Source: JAUIKM01 sp964445695
GTDB lineage: Bacteria; Bacteroidota; Ignavibacteria; Kapaibacteriales; UBA7675
NCBI GenBank assembly: GCA_964445695.1
Contig: CAYULF010000022.1
Coordinates: 42,539 to 106,538, forward strand
Direction of reading: 5' to 3'
DNA length: 64,000 nucleotides
Translations under genes and position numbers: made by a program
Shown: piece after piece, positions 15,569 to 24,222 of the stretch
Layout: each line of letters begins with the position of its first letter
Numbering within the stretch: position 1 is the stretch's first letter
The notes under the pieces: model-generated
Databases searched by the model: none
Seen by the model: the letters and a program-made list of their open reading frames with translations, nothing else
What the model was told of the DNA's origin: nothing

Positions 15569-18454
15569 ATGAATGTACGATTCAGTAGGATTGCCATGAC
15601 GGCAATTCTAGTGGTGGCATTTCTGTGTTCAGGAATCCCGGCCTTTGCGCAAGGCACCGGCATCATTACAGGAACTGTTGTAAACAAGGCGGACGGCAAG
15701 CCGGTGATCGGCGCCACCGTTTTCATCGTCGGCACGAAACTGGGCGGTTTTTCCAACCAGGATGGTAAATACACCATCAAGAACGTACCGGTCGGAACTC
15801 ATGCCCTGAAGATTTCGAGTGTCGGTCTGGCGCCCTACAACGTTACGGACATTGCCGTGTCGGAGGGCAACGCAACCAAGGTCGACGTGGCCATGGAGAC
15901 GAACGACGTGACGACGGAAGAAATCGTCGTTACCGCCCGCGTGCTGAAAAACAGCGAGCCGGTTTTGCTGAGTCAGCGCGCCAAAGCGCCGGCAATGAGC
16001 GACGCCATCGGCGCGGACCGCATGGAAAAAGACGGCAGCGGCGATGCCGGCGAGGCTGTATCCAAGATCACGGGCGCTTCGCTGGTGGACGGCAAATACA
16101 TCTACGTCCGCGGCCTGGGCGATCGTTATTCGAACGTTCAACTGAACGGCTCATCGCTGCCGAGCTCGGACCCCAACCGCAAAGCGGTTCAGCTCGACGT
16201 ATTTCCTTCCAACCTGCTCGACAATATCGTGACCGTTAAAACTTTCACGCCCGACAAACCCGGCGACTTCACCGGCGGCAGCGTGAACATCGGCACCAAA
16301 TCTTTCCCGGAACAATTCACGTTCAAACTTGGCGCCAGCGCGACGTTTGACTCGCAGGCCTCGCTGAACGACAACTTCCTGACCTACGGCACCGGCGACG
16401 GCGACTGGCTGGGCAGCGACGACGGTACGCGCGAGCTTCCCGGTTCGGTGGCAAACCTCGCCAAAGATGAGTTCCCCGAAGTCAACTCGGTGTTCAGCGA
16501 CGAAGAAGGTGCGAATCTGCTCGACCAGATCACGCGCGAATTCAACCCGGAAATGGATGTGAATACCGGCAGCGCGCCTGTCAACCAAAGCTTTTCGCTG
16601 GCAATCGGCACAAACGCCGACCTCGGCGGCCGCCAGCTGGGTGTGCTCGGCAGCGTGACCTACAAACGCAGCTTCTCTTTTTACGAAAACGGAGAAGCCG
16701 GACGCTGGAAACTTACCGGCCCCACGGCCCTGACGCTCAATCGCGAAGCCGATCTCTCGGATACAAAAGGATCGTCCGAAGCGCTCATGAGTGGACTCGC
16801 GACCATCGCCTACATGCCCGCCGACAACCACGAAGTAAGTTCGACGGTGATGCTCAGCCAGAGCGGCACCTCGACGGCGCGCTTTCAGCAGGGTTTCTAT
16901 TCGACACTGCAGAATCCGGCCACGCAGACATTCCAGACGCGCACGCTGCTCTACAACGAGCGCAGCGTTATGGCGATTCAGGGCGCGGGTAAACACTACT
17001 TCCCGGAACTCGAAGCGACGCCGATTCGCCTGAACTGGAACATTGCAAAAACGACTTCGACGCAGAATGAACCGGATCTGCGCTTCTTCTCCAACCACTT
17101 TTCGGTTGACGAAGACGATCCGACCGATACGAATTTCCGCATTGCAGCTACAAACTACATCGCTCCTTCGCGCTACTTTCGCGATCTGGAAGACGATATT
17201 CTGGAAATGCGTTCCGACCTCGAGATGACGATCGACACGTGGACAAGCAAAACCGGAACGGTGAAAATCGGCGGTCTGTACAGCAATACCACGCGTGACT
17301 TCAACGAGCGTCGCTTCCAGTATAACAGCGGTTCCCAGGGCGTGCCCTACAACGGTTCGCCGAATGATTTTGTCTCCGGCGACAACGTCGGCATCATCGG
17401 AATGCAGGGCAGCTTCTTCACGATGGGCAACAACATTCAGGATGTTTCCGAGCCCAAAAACAGCTACAAGGGCGAGCAAAACATCAACGCGGCATACGCC
17501 ATGGTCGACCTGCCCGTGACGGAAGAACTGCGCTTCATCGGCGGCGCCCGCCTGGAAACAACCGACATCAGTGTGTTTACGGCGGACGAAGACGCCGAGC
17601 GCGCCGACATCGACGAGACCGACATTCTGGGTTCGCTCAACATCGTGTACGCACTGGATGAAAGTATGAACGTTCGCGCCGCTGCGACGCAGACGCTGGC
17701 GCGTCCGACTTTCCGCGAACTGGCTCCTTTCTCCTCGTTCAACTTTATCGGAGACTACATCGAAACCGGCAATACGGAACTGGAACGCACGACGGTCGTG
17801 AACTACGACCTTCGCTGGGAGTGGTTCGTTCGCCCCGGCGAGATTCTGGCGGTCAGCGGATTCTACAAAGACTTCACGGATCCGATTGAACGAGTCATCC
17901 TGAATGAAAACGGCGAAGTCCAATATCAGAATGTCGACAAAGCGACGGTCTACGGCGCTGAGATTGAAGCGCGCAAGTCGCTGGACGAGATCAGCGACAT
18001 GCTGTCCAACTTCCAGATCGGCATGAACTTCACACTGGTGCAATCGCAGGTAGATATTGAAGCGGAAGAGCTGGAAGTGATCAAAGCATCGGATCCCGAA
18101 GCTTCAGACACACGTCAGATGTACGGCCAGTCGCCCTACATTCTGAACATGGATCTTTCCTACAGCAACCTCGAATCCGGCACGAACGTCGCGCTGAGCT
18201 ACAACATCTTCGGCGAGCGCCTTGCCGCTGTGACGCTCGGCGGTACGCCGGACGTGTTTGAACAGCCGCGCGGCATTCTGAACCTGACGTTTTCACAAAG
18301 TATTACGGACGAGCTTGTCCTGAAGGGCAGCGCCTCCAACCTGTTGGATGCTTCCTACGAGGAAACGCAGGAGTACCGTGGCACGAGCTACATCTTCCAG
18401 CGCTACACCCTCGGCCAGGACTTCAACCTCGGTATCAGCTACTCGATCCAGTAA
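15569..18454 (+). CDS. TonB-dependent outer membrane receptor with carboxypeptidase-regulatory-like domain
   Basis: 961 residues from ATG 15569 (a TTG four codons earlier was not used). A signal peptide ends at about IPAFAQG. Residues ~31-112 are a CarboxypepD_reg-like beta-sandwich (GTVVNKADGKPVIGATVF, ISSVGLAPY), common in Bacteroidota TonB receptors. The plug follows: EEIVVTARV, then GEAVSKITGASLVDG, YIYVRGLGDRYSNVQLNG and a PGDFTGGSVNI block. The rest is a 22-strand-type barrel ending in aromatic FNLGISYSIQ. It takes up a ligand across the outer membrane, powered by TonB-ExbBD (not in window). No SusD gene follows; instead the downstream partner is the triplicated T9SS protein, a pairing seen for this receptor type in other Bacteroidota. 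Substrate unknown. Confidence 0.93.
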   Translation: MNVRFSRIAMTAILVVAFLCSGIPAFAQGTGIITGTVVNKADGKPVIGATVFIVGTKLGGFSNQDGKYTIKNVPVGTHALKISSVGLAPYNVTDIAVSEGNATKVDVAMETNDVTTEEIVVTARVLKNSEPVLLSQRAKAPAMSDAIGADRMEKDGSGDAGEAVSKITGASLVDGKYIYVRGLGDRYSNVQLNGSSLPSSDPNRKAVQLDVFPSNLLDNIVTVKTFTPDKPGDFTGGSVNIGTKSFPEQFTFKLGASATFDSQASLNDNFLTYGTGDGDWLGSDDGTRELPGSVANLAKDEFPEVNSVFSDEEGANLLDQITREFNPEMDVNTGSAPVNQSFSLAIGTNADLGGRQLGVLGSVTYKRSFSFYENGEAGRWKLTGPTALTLNREADLSDTKGSSEALMSGLATIAYMPADNHEVSSTVMLSQSGTSTARFQQGFYSTLQNPATQTFQTRTLLYNERSVMAIQGAGKHYFPELEATPIRLNWNIAKTTSTQNEPDLRFFSNHFSVDEDDPTDTNFRIAATNYIAPSRYFRDLEDDILEMRSDLEMTIDTWTSKTGTVKIGGLYSNTTRDFNERRFQYNSGSQGVPYNGSPNDFVSGDNVGIIGMQGSFFTMGNNIQDVSEPKNSYKGEQNINAAYAMVDLPVTEELRFIGGARLETTDISVFTADEDAERADIDETDILGSLNIVYALDESMNVRAAATQTLARPTFRELAPFSSFNFIGDYIETGNTELERTTVVNYDLRWEWFVRPGEILAVSGFYKDFTDPIERVILNENGEVQYQNVDKATVYGAEIEARKSLDEISDMLSNFQIGMNFTLVQSQVDIEAEELEVIKASDPEASDTRQMYGQSPYILNMDLSYSNLESGTNVALSYNIFGERLAAVTLGGTPDVFEQPRGILNLTFSQSITDELVLKGSASNLLDASYEETQEYRGTSYIFQRYTLGQDFNLGISYSIQ

Positions 18455-18734
18455 CGCGATCGGGACTGCGGGAAATTCGACGATGCGCACTCTTTCCGGA
18501 ACAAAACGCATCGTCGAAATTCCCGTCGGAGCGATGCCCTCCGAGGCCGGGACAAGCCTAAACGCATAGATTAACGCTCCCGCTTTAACACAACACGGCG
18601 CTTGAAAAACAACACGTGATTTCACGCTTGCACAAACAAGCGCAGGGAGTCTCTGTGCCTGAAAATCAGAACTGAGTTCAAAAAGAGTGATAGATACTAA
18701 CGCCTGTCTCGAACCCTTTCGGAGGTTTTCCTTT

Positions 18735-21700
18735 ATGCATCGCTTTCTACTGTTGGTTTTAGTCTGCCTGTTTGTGCCGGCTCTTGGCTTCGCACAAATT
18801 CAGGTAACGGATGCCGACATCAACGGCAACGTCACCTGGACGGCTGACAATGTTTACGTCCTTAACGGTTTTGTTTTTGTTGAAAATGGTGAAACGCTTA
18901 CGATTGAGCCCGGTACGGTCATCCAGGCCAAACCCGGTCAGGGCGCTAACGCCAGTGCGCTGATCGTTGCTCGCGGCGGCAAGATTTTTGCCGACGGCAA
19001 CGCGGCCAAACCGATCATTTTCACTGCTGAAAATGACGACGTCACCAATCCCAATGACATCCCCAAACTGGCCAAAAACCTCTGGGGTGGTCTGCTGATC
19101 CTTGGTAACGCGGTTGTTAACACCGCTTCCGGTACCGGCAACGTGGAAGGTCTGCCCGAGTCCGAGCGCACGGAGTACGGCGGTCCGGACGACGACGACA
19201 ACTCCGGTATCCTGCGTTACATCTCCATCCGTCACGGCGGCAGCCTGATTGGCGGTAACAACGAAATTAACGGTCTTACGCTCGCCGGTGTCGGTCGCGG
19301 AACGACCATCGAGCACATCGAAATCTTTTCGAACTTCGACGACGGTATCGAATGGTTCGGCGGCACGGCTCAGGTCAAATACGCCATCTCCGCTTTCTGC
19401 GGCGACGACGGTTTCGACTATGACGAAGGCTGGCGCGGTAAAGGTCAGTTCTGGCTGTCGATCCACGGCCCGAATGCCGGCGGTTCCGGCGGCGAGCACG
19501 ACGGCGGCACCGAACCGGAAGACGGCACGCCGTACTCCGAGCCGACGATTTACAATGCAACCTACATTGGTTCCGGTATCGACAGCGAGAACGAAGACAA
19601 CACAATCGCGATCAACATGCGCGACAACGCCGGCGGTAAATACTACAACAGTGTCATCACGGACTTCCCCGGTGTGGCGCTGCTCGTTGAAGACCTGGCC
19701 GACGGCGAAGACAGCCGCAAGCGTTTTGAAGAAGGTCAACTGGAATTTGCCAACAACTTCTGGTGGGCTTTTGGCGGCGGTTCTACCATCGCCGAAGTTC
19801 TGACGAGCGATCCGGGTACGGACGCCGCGTTCATCACCGCTCTGGCTACTGACCTTGCAGCCAAAGGCAATCAGATTGTCGATCCGAAACTGACGAACAT
19901 CAGCCGCACCGACGACGGCACGTTTGACCCGCGTCCTGCCGCCGGCAGCCCGCTGCTGGATGCCAACAACCTGCGTTCGGTTCCTGTCGACGGTTTCTTT
20001 ACGCAAGCTCACTTCGGCGGCGCTTTTGGCGCAAACGACAACTGGGCGCGCGGCTGGACGGCTCTGGATCACTACGGCTATCTGGCCGAATCCGGCCCGA
20101 CGCCGATCGTCGACGTTTTTGATGCAGACATCGAAGGCACGGTCAACTGGACCAATGACAAAATCTACCGTCTGAATGAATTTGTATTCGTCGACGCCGG
20201 CGAAACGCTGAACATTCAGGAAGGCACGGTTATCTGGGGTCGCCCCGGTCAGGGCGCCAACGCCAAAGCGCTGATCGTCTCCAAAGGCGGTACGATCAAC
20301 GCCGTCGGTACGCGCGAGCAGCCGATTATCTTCACGGCTGAAGGCGACGACGTCAACAATCCGAATGACATCCCCAAACTGGCCAAAGGCCTCTGGGGCG
20401 GCGTTATCCTCCTGGGTAATGCTGTCATCAATACCGCCACGGGCAAAGGTAATGTTGAAGGTGTGCCCGAGTCGACTCGTACTGAGTACGGCGGCAACAA
20501 CGACGACGACAATTCCGGTACGATGCGTTATTGCTCGATCCGTCACGGCGGCAGCCTGATCGGCGGTAACAACGAGATCAACGGTCTGACGCTTGGCGGT
20601 GTCGGTCGTGGCACGACGCTGGAATACATCGAAATCTTCTCGAACTTCGACGATGGTATCGAGTGGTTCGGCGGCACGGCTCAGGTTAAATACGCCATCT
20701 CGGCTTTCTGCGGCGATGACGGTTTTGACTACGACGAAGGCTGGCGCGGTAAAGGTCAGTTCTGGCTGTGCATCCACGGTCCGAACGCGGGCGGCAGCGC
20801 CGGCGAACACGACGGCGGTACGGAGCCGGAAGACGGCACGCCTTATGCCGAGCCGACGATCTACAACGCAACCTATATCGGTTCCGGCATCAACAGCTCC
20901 AATGACGACAACACGCTGGCCATCAACCTGCGCGACAACGCGGGCGGCCACTACAACAACAGCATCATCACTGACTTCCCGGGCACGGGCGTCAACATTG
21001 AAGACCTGAACGACGGTCAGGACAGCCGCCAGCGCTACGAAGACGGTCAACTGACCTTCATGAACAACATCTGGTGGGGCTTTGGCGCTGGTAATACGCT
21101 CGGCGACATCATCCAGAACGACGGCGAATTCGGTACGACGCTGGAAACGGCCTTCACTGAAGGCGGCAACCTGGTTGAAAATCCGATGCTGACGAACATC
21201 AGCCGCACGGACGACAGAACGTTTGACCCGCGTCCCGCAACCGGCAGCCCGGCTATCGACGCCGACAATGCTGCTCCGGTTCCGGCCGACGGTTTCTTCG
21301 ATAACGCCGGTTTTGTCGGTGCGTTCAACCGCGTTCAGAACTGGGCTCTCGGATGGACGGCGCTGGATCAATACGGCTACATCTCCGATGCAGTTGTTGA
21401 GCCGGGTGTGGTCAATGTGTTCGATAGCGACATGAAAGGCGACATTCTGTGGTCGAACGACAATATCTATGTACTGAACGGCTTTGTCTTCGTTGAAGAC
21501 GGTGAGTCGCTGACGATCGAACCGGGTACGGTCATCAAAGCCAAACCTGGTCAGGGCGCCAACGCCAGTGCGCTTATCATTGCACGCGGCGGTTATATCG
21601 ATGCAAACGGTACTTCGGAAAACCCGATCATCTTTACGGCCGAAAGCGACGACGTCAATGATCCGGCGGACATTCCCGTGATGGCGCGTTCCCTCTGGGG

Positions 21701-23003
21701 CGGTCTGATCGTTCTCGGTAACGCTCGCACCAATACGGCTTCCGGTACCGGTAACGTCGAAGGTGTGCCAGAGTCGGTTCGTACCGAGTACGGCGGCGAC
21801 AACGACAACGACAACTCCGGTATCCTGCGTTACATCTCGCTCCGTCACGGCGGTAGCCTGATCGGCGGTAACAACGAGATCAACGGTCTGACGCTCGGCG
21901 CGGTCGGCTCCGGTACGACGATCGAGTATATCGAGATCTTCTCGAACTTCGACGACGGTATCGAGTGGTTTGGCGGTACGGCTCAGGTCAAATACGCCGC
22001 GGCCATCTTCTGTGGCGACGACGGTTTCGACTACGATGAAGGCTGGCGCGGTAAAGGTCAGTTCTGGCTGAACTACAATGAAGCCAATGCCGGTGGTTCC
22101 GGCGGTGAGCACGACGGCGGTACTGAGCCCGAAGACGGCCAGCCCTATGCCGAGCCCAACATTTACAATGCAACCTACATCGGTTCCGGCGTCAACAGCA
22201 CGAACGACGACAACACGATCGCGATCAACATGCGCGACAATGCCGGCGGTCACTACTACAACTCCATCATCACGGACTTCCCCGGCAAAGCTCTGTCGGT
22301 TGAAGACCTGAATGACGGTGAAGACAGCCGCTCGCGCTTTGAGAATGGCCAGCTTTCCTTCAGCAACAACATCTGGTGGGGCTTCGGCGACGGCAACACG
22401 CCGGCCGATTTCGTCGCTGGTTCAGGCGAATGGCAGACGGCTCTGATCAACGGTCTGACGGCCAACAACAACCTGGTTGAAGACCCGATGCTGCGCAATA
22501 TCGATGCGCGCGGCGCCATGTGGCTCTTTGATCCGCGTCCGGTTGCCGGCAGTCCCGCTGTGGATGCCGCTAATGTTGCCGACGTTCCCGCCGGCGATCC
22601 GTTCTTTGTCCAGGCTCCGTACATCGGTGCGTTTGGACAGGGCCAGAACTGGCTGACCTACAATAACTGGTCGGCCGCTTCGCAGTACGGCGTCATTTCC
22701 GACGTGATTGACGAATCCATCGTCGACGCTGAAGCATCGGCCGACGTAACGGTTCGCGCATTCCCGAACCCGACTGTCGACAATGTCTGGGTCCGTTACA
22801 ACCTGCCCAAATCGCAGATTGTTACGATCAAACTGGTTGACGTTCGCGGCAAAACGGTGATGTCCATCGTCGACGGCGAACAGCGCATGGAAGGCGTGTA
22901 CCAGTTTAACCTGGACGTGAGCGACCTGGCTGTCGGCGCGTACTTCTTCACAATTGAAGCTGAAGGCGCTGCGGTAATGGAAACGATTAACATTGTGCGC
23001 TAA
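18735..23003 (+). CDS. T9SS-sorted secreted protein with three near-identical ~435-residue beta-helix-like domains
   Basis: 1422 residues from ATG 18735, with GGAGG nine bases upstream; an earlier in-frame Met at 18687 lacks this and would precede the signal peptide MHRFLLLVLVCLFVPALGFAQ. Three domains follow, starting near DADINGNVTW, DADIEGTVNW and DSDMKGDILW. Each has LNGFVFVxxGETL, AKPGQGANASALI, RYxSIRHGGSLIGGNNEI, IEIFSNFDDGIEWFGG, and GDDGFDYDEGWRGKGQFWL. The pattern of short strands and Asn/Gly turns suggests a right-handed parallel beta-helix, often with acidic Ca-binding-like clusters. It ends with a T9SS type A tail (FPNPTVDNVWVRYNLP ... METINIVR). It lies 280 bases after the TonB receptor on the same strand and may capture or process that receptor's ligand (inference). 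Confidence 0.92.
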   Translation: MHRFLLLVLVCLFVPALGFAQIQVTDADINGNVTWTADNVYVLNGFVFVENGETLTIEPGTVIQAKPGQGANASALIVARGGKIFADGNAAKPIIFTAENDDVTNPNDIPKLAKNLWGGLLILGNAVVNTASGTGNVEGLPESERTEYGGPDDDDNSGILRYISIRHGGSLIGGNNEINGLTLAGVGRGTTIEHIEIFSNFDDGIEWFGGTAQVKYAISAFCGDDGFDYDEGWRGKGQFWLSIHGPNAGGSGGEHDGGTEPEDGTPYSEPTIYNATYIGSGIDSENEDNTIAINMRDNAGGKYYNSVITDFPGVALLVEDLADGEDSRKRFEEGQLEFANNFWWAFGGGSTIAEVLTSDPGTDAAFITALATDLAAKGNQIVDPKLTNISRTDDGTFDPRPAAGSPLLDANNLRSVPVDGFFTQAHFGGAFGANDNWARGWTALDHYGYLAESGPTPIVDVFDADIEGTVNWTNDKIYRLNEFVFVDAGETLNIQEGTVIWGRPGQGANAKALIVSKGGTINAVGTREQPIIFTAEGDDVNNPNDIPKLAKGLWGGVILLGNAVINTATGKGNVEGVPESTRTEYGGNNDDDNSGTMRYCSIRHGGSLIGGNNEINGLTLGGVGRGTTLEYIEIFSNFDDGIEWFGGTAQVKYAISAFCGDDGFDYDEGWRGKGQFWLCIHGPNAGGSAGEHDGGTEPEDGTPYAEPTIYNATYIGSGINSSNDDNTLAINLRDNAGGHYNNSIITDFPGTGVNIEDLNDGQDSRQRYEDGQLTFMNNIWWGFGAGNTLGDIIQNDGEFGTTLETAFTEGGNLVENPMLTNISRTDDRTFDPRPATGSPAIDADNAAPVPADGFFDNAGFVGAFNRVQNWALGWTALDQYGYISDAVVEPGVVNVFDSDMKGDILWSNDNIYVLNGFVFVEDGESLTIEPGTVIKAKPGQGANASALIIARGGYIDANGTSENPIIFTAESDDVNDPADIPVMARSLWGGLIVLGNARTNTASGTGNVEGVPESVRTEYGGDNDNDNSGILRYISLRHGGSLIGGNNEINGLTLGAVGSGTTIEYIEIFSNFDDGIEWFGGTAQVKYAAAIFCGDDGFDYDEGWRGKGQFWLNYNEANAGGSGGEHDGGTEPEDGQPYAEPNIYNATYIGSGVNSTNDDNTIAINMRDNAGGHYYNSIITDFPGKALSVEDLNDGEDSRSRFENGQLSFSNNIWWGFGDGNTPADFVAGSGEWQTALINGLTANNNLVEDPMLRNIDARGAMWLFDPRPVAGSPAVDAANVADVPAGDPFFVQAPYIGAFGQGQNWLTYNNWSAASQYGVISDVIDESIVDAEASADVTVRAFPNPTVDNVWVRYNLPKSQIVTIKLVDVRGKTVMSIVDGEQRMEGVYQFNLDVSDLAVGAYFFTIEAEGAAVMETINIVR
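18810..22700 (+). repeat. Three tandem ~1.3-kb DNA repeats inside the secreted protein gene
   Basis: Unit starts are at about 18810, 20121 and 21423, giving periods of 1311 and 1302 bases. Long stretches are nearly identical at the DNA level (for example the block around 19330-19460 against 20630-20765 and 21935-22070). The repeats stay in frame and make up three protein domains. They are a likely site for recombination and assembly error. Confidence 0.85.
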
Positions 23004-23400
23004 GAGCAGTGTTTACGCGGTTTGACCGCCTGTTAAACACCGTTCCGGGCGCCTCCTGAAAGTGGGAGAGCCTTGCACTGGAGAAAGGGAGTTCCGACTC
23101 AGGTCGGAGCTCCCTTGTTTACTTTAAAGCGCGCGGATTATTTGCGCGTTTGGCTCGTTTTAACAACACCTGATTGCAGCGCCGTTCCGGCTCGCTTTCT
23201 GACTTCAATGTTTGTCGTCCGGTATTCAACGTCGATTCACTTTGCCGGCTGCATGTGTTGGAGTTTATGGCTCTGCGCAACGAGACTTTACCCAAGCCAA
23301 TAAAACTTGTGAACTTTTTGCAAATTACTGCGTAGAGCTGCCGATCGTTGATAAGTCAACAGTTGTGAAGTCAAGCACTGCTCCGGAGGAATGTACCGGA
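23004..23400. other. Intergenic region with terminator
   Basis: 397 bases. The terminator at 23085-23120 closes the secreted-protein gene. The remaining 280 bases contain no recognisable gene or promoter. An open extension upstream of 23401 looks non-coding. Confidence 0.55.
23085..23120 (+). terminator. Intrinsic terminator after the triplicated T9SS gene
   Basis: AAGGGAG-t-TCCGAC pairs with GTCGGAG-CTCCCTT around a short loop, followed by TTGTTTACTTT. Located about 80 bases past the stop. Confidence 0.85.
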
Positions 23401-24222
23401 ATGAATCAAACCGACGAAGCTGCGAATTTCAGGATTCGCAAGTATTATATGGATTGCATCGACGCGGCCGGCAACGGCAGCATCATGTACCACGCGCAGC
23501 TGCGATGGGGCAGGCTGGCGTTCAACTACGTCGGCGATCTGCGATTTACTCGTGATGCGAGTCTCGGCACGCGCGGCAAACTTGTGCGCACGCCGCCGCC
23601 GCACTTCGAGTTGCAGACTCCGCGAACCTTGACCTGGGACTGCCCGGCGCTTGACACTTCCGGCGCGTGGACAAGCAAAAAGAAAGTTGTATCAAAGCGT
23701 CTGCTGCACACAGCCGAGGGAGAAGTTAACTGGAACTGTTTACAGCCGGCGGCACATGCCGAAGTTAACAGCGGCGGTGCAATGCGTTTAAGCGGGGCCG
23801 GATACACAGAGTGTCTGGATCTGACGATTAAACCTTGGCGCCTGCCGATTGAGCAGCTCCGTTGGGGGCGTTTCCTGTCTGAAATTGAGTCAATTGTCTG
23901 GATCGAGTGGCGCGGCCCACATCCACTGAACCTCGTGATCCGCAATGGACGGCAGGTACACGGCGCGCTGATAGGCGATCGGACCATCCTTGCCGAGCAA
24001 GACGAATGGGAGCTGCACTTTGCCGACTCTTTAACGCTGCGCGACGGAACGCTGCTCGCAACAGTCTTCGATAAAATCCCGCTTGTTAAACAGAGCATTC
24101 CTGTGAAAATGTTAAACGCGCATGAAAGTAAGTGGCGCAGCCGCGGAACTTTCAGGTGCAAATCGGCATCGCCGGTCACAGGATGGGCAATTCACGAAAG
24201 AGTACAATGGCGGTCGCAATGA
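23401..24222 (+). CDS. Lipocalin/CrtC-AttH-like soluble protein, coupled to the downstream membrane fusion
   Basis: 273 residues from ATG 23401, with CGGAGGA upstream; the 63-codon extension to 23212 reads like non-coding sequence. No signal peptide. Motifs MYHAQLRWGRLAFNYVG, LTWDCP, GAGYTECLDLTIKPWRLP, LRWGRFLSEIESIVWIEW and GALIGDRTI recall the CrtC/AttH lipocalin-like superfamily (carotenoid 1,2-hydratase and relatives). This is a resemblance by eye, not a firm assignment. Its stop overlaps the start of the next gene by an ATGA, so the two are translationally coupled and probably work together. That partner contains lipid-modifying membrane domains, so a hydrophobic ligand is plausible. 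Function unknown. Confidence 0.7.
   Translation: MNQTDEAANFRIRKYYMDCIDAAGNGSIMYHAQLRWGRLAFNYVGDLRFTRDASLGTRGKLVRTPPPHFELQTPRTLTWDCPALDTSGAWTSKKKVVSKRLLHTAEGEVNWNCLQPAAHAEVNSGGAMRLSGAGYTECLDLTIKPWRLPIEQLRWGRFLSEIESIVWIEWRGPHPLNLVIRNGRQVHGALIGDRTILAEQDEWELHFADSLTLRDGTLLATVFDKIPLVKQSIPVKMLNAHESKWRSRGTFRCKSASPVTGWAIHERVQWRSQ

Noticed and set aside
16151..18043. Minus-strand open frame of 630 codons opposite the TonB receptor
   Set aside because: Antisense shadow of a clear receptor gene; no family features and no start context.
18759..22253. Minus-strand open frame of over 1100 codons opposite the triplicated T9SS gene
   Set aside because: Its translation mirrors the three repeats in antisense, is rich in Val/Arg/Asp, and has no RBS. 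The plus-strand gene has a signal peptide, domains and a sorting tail. The long frame comes from codon bias.
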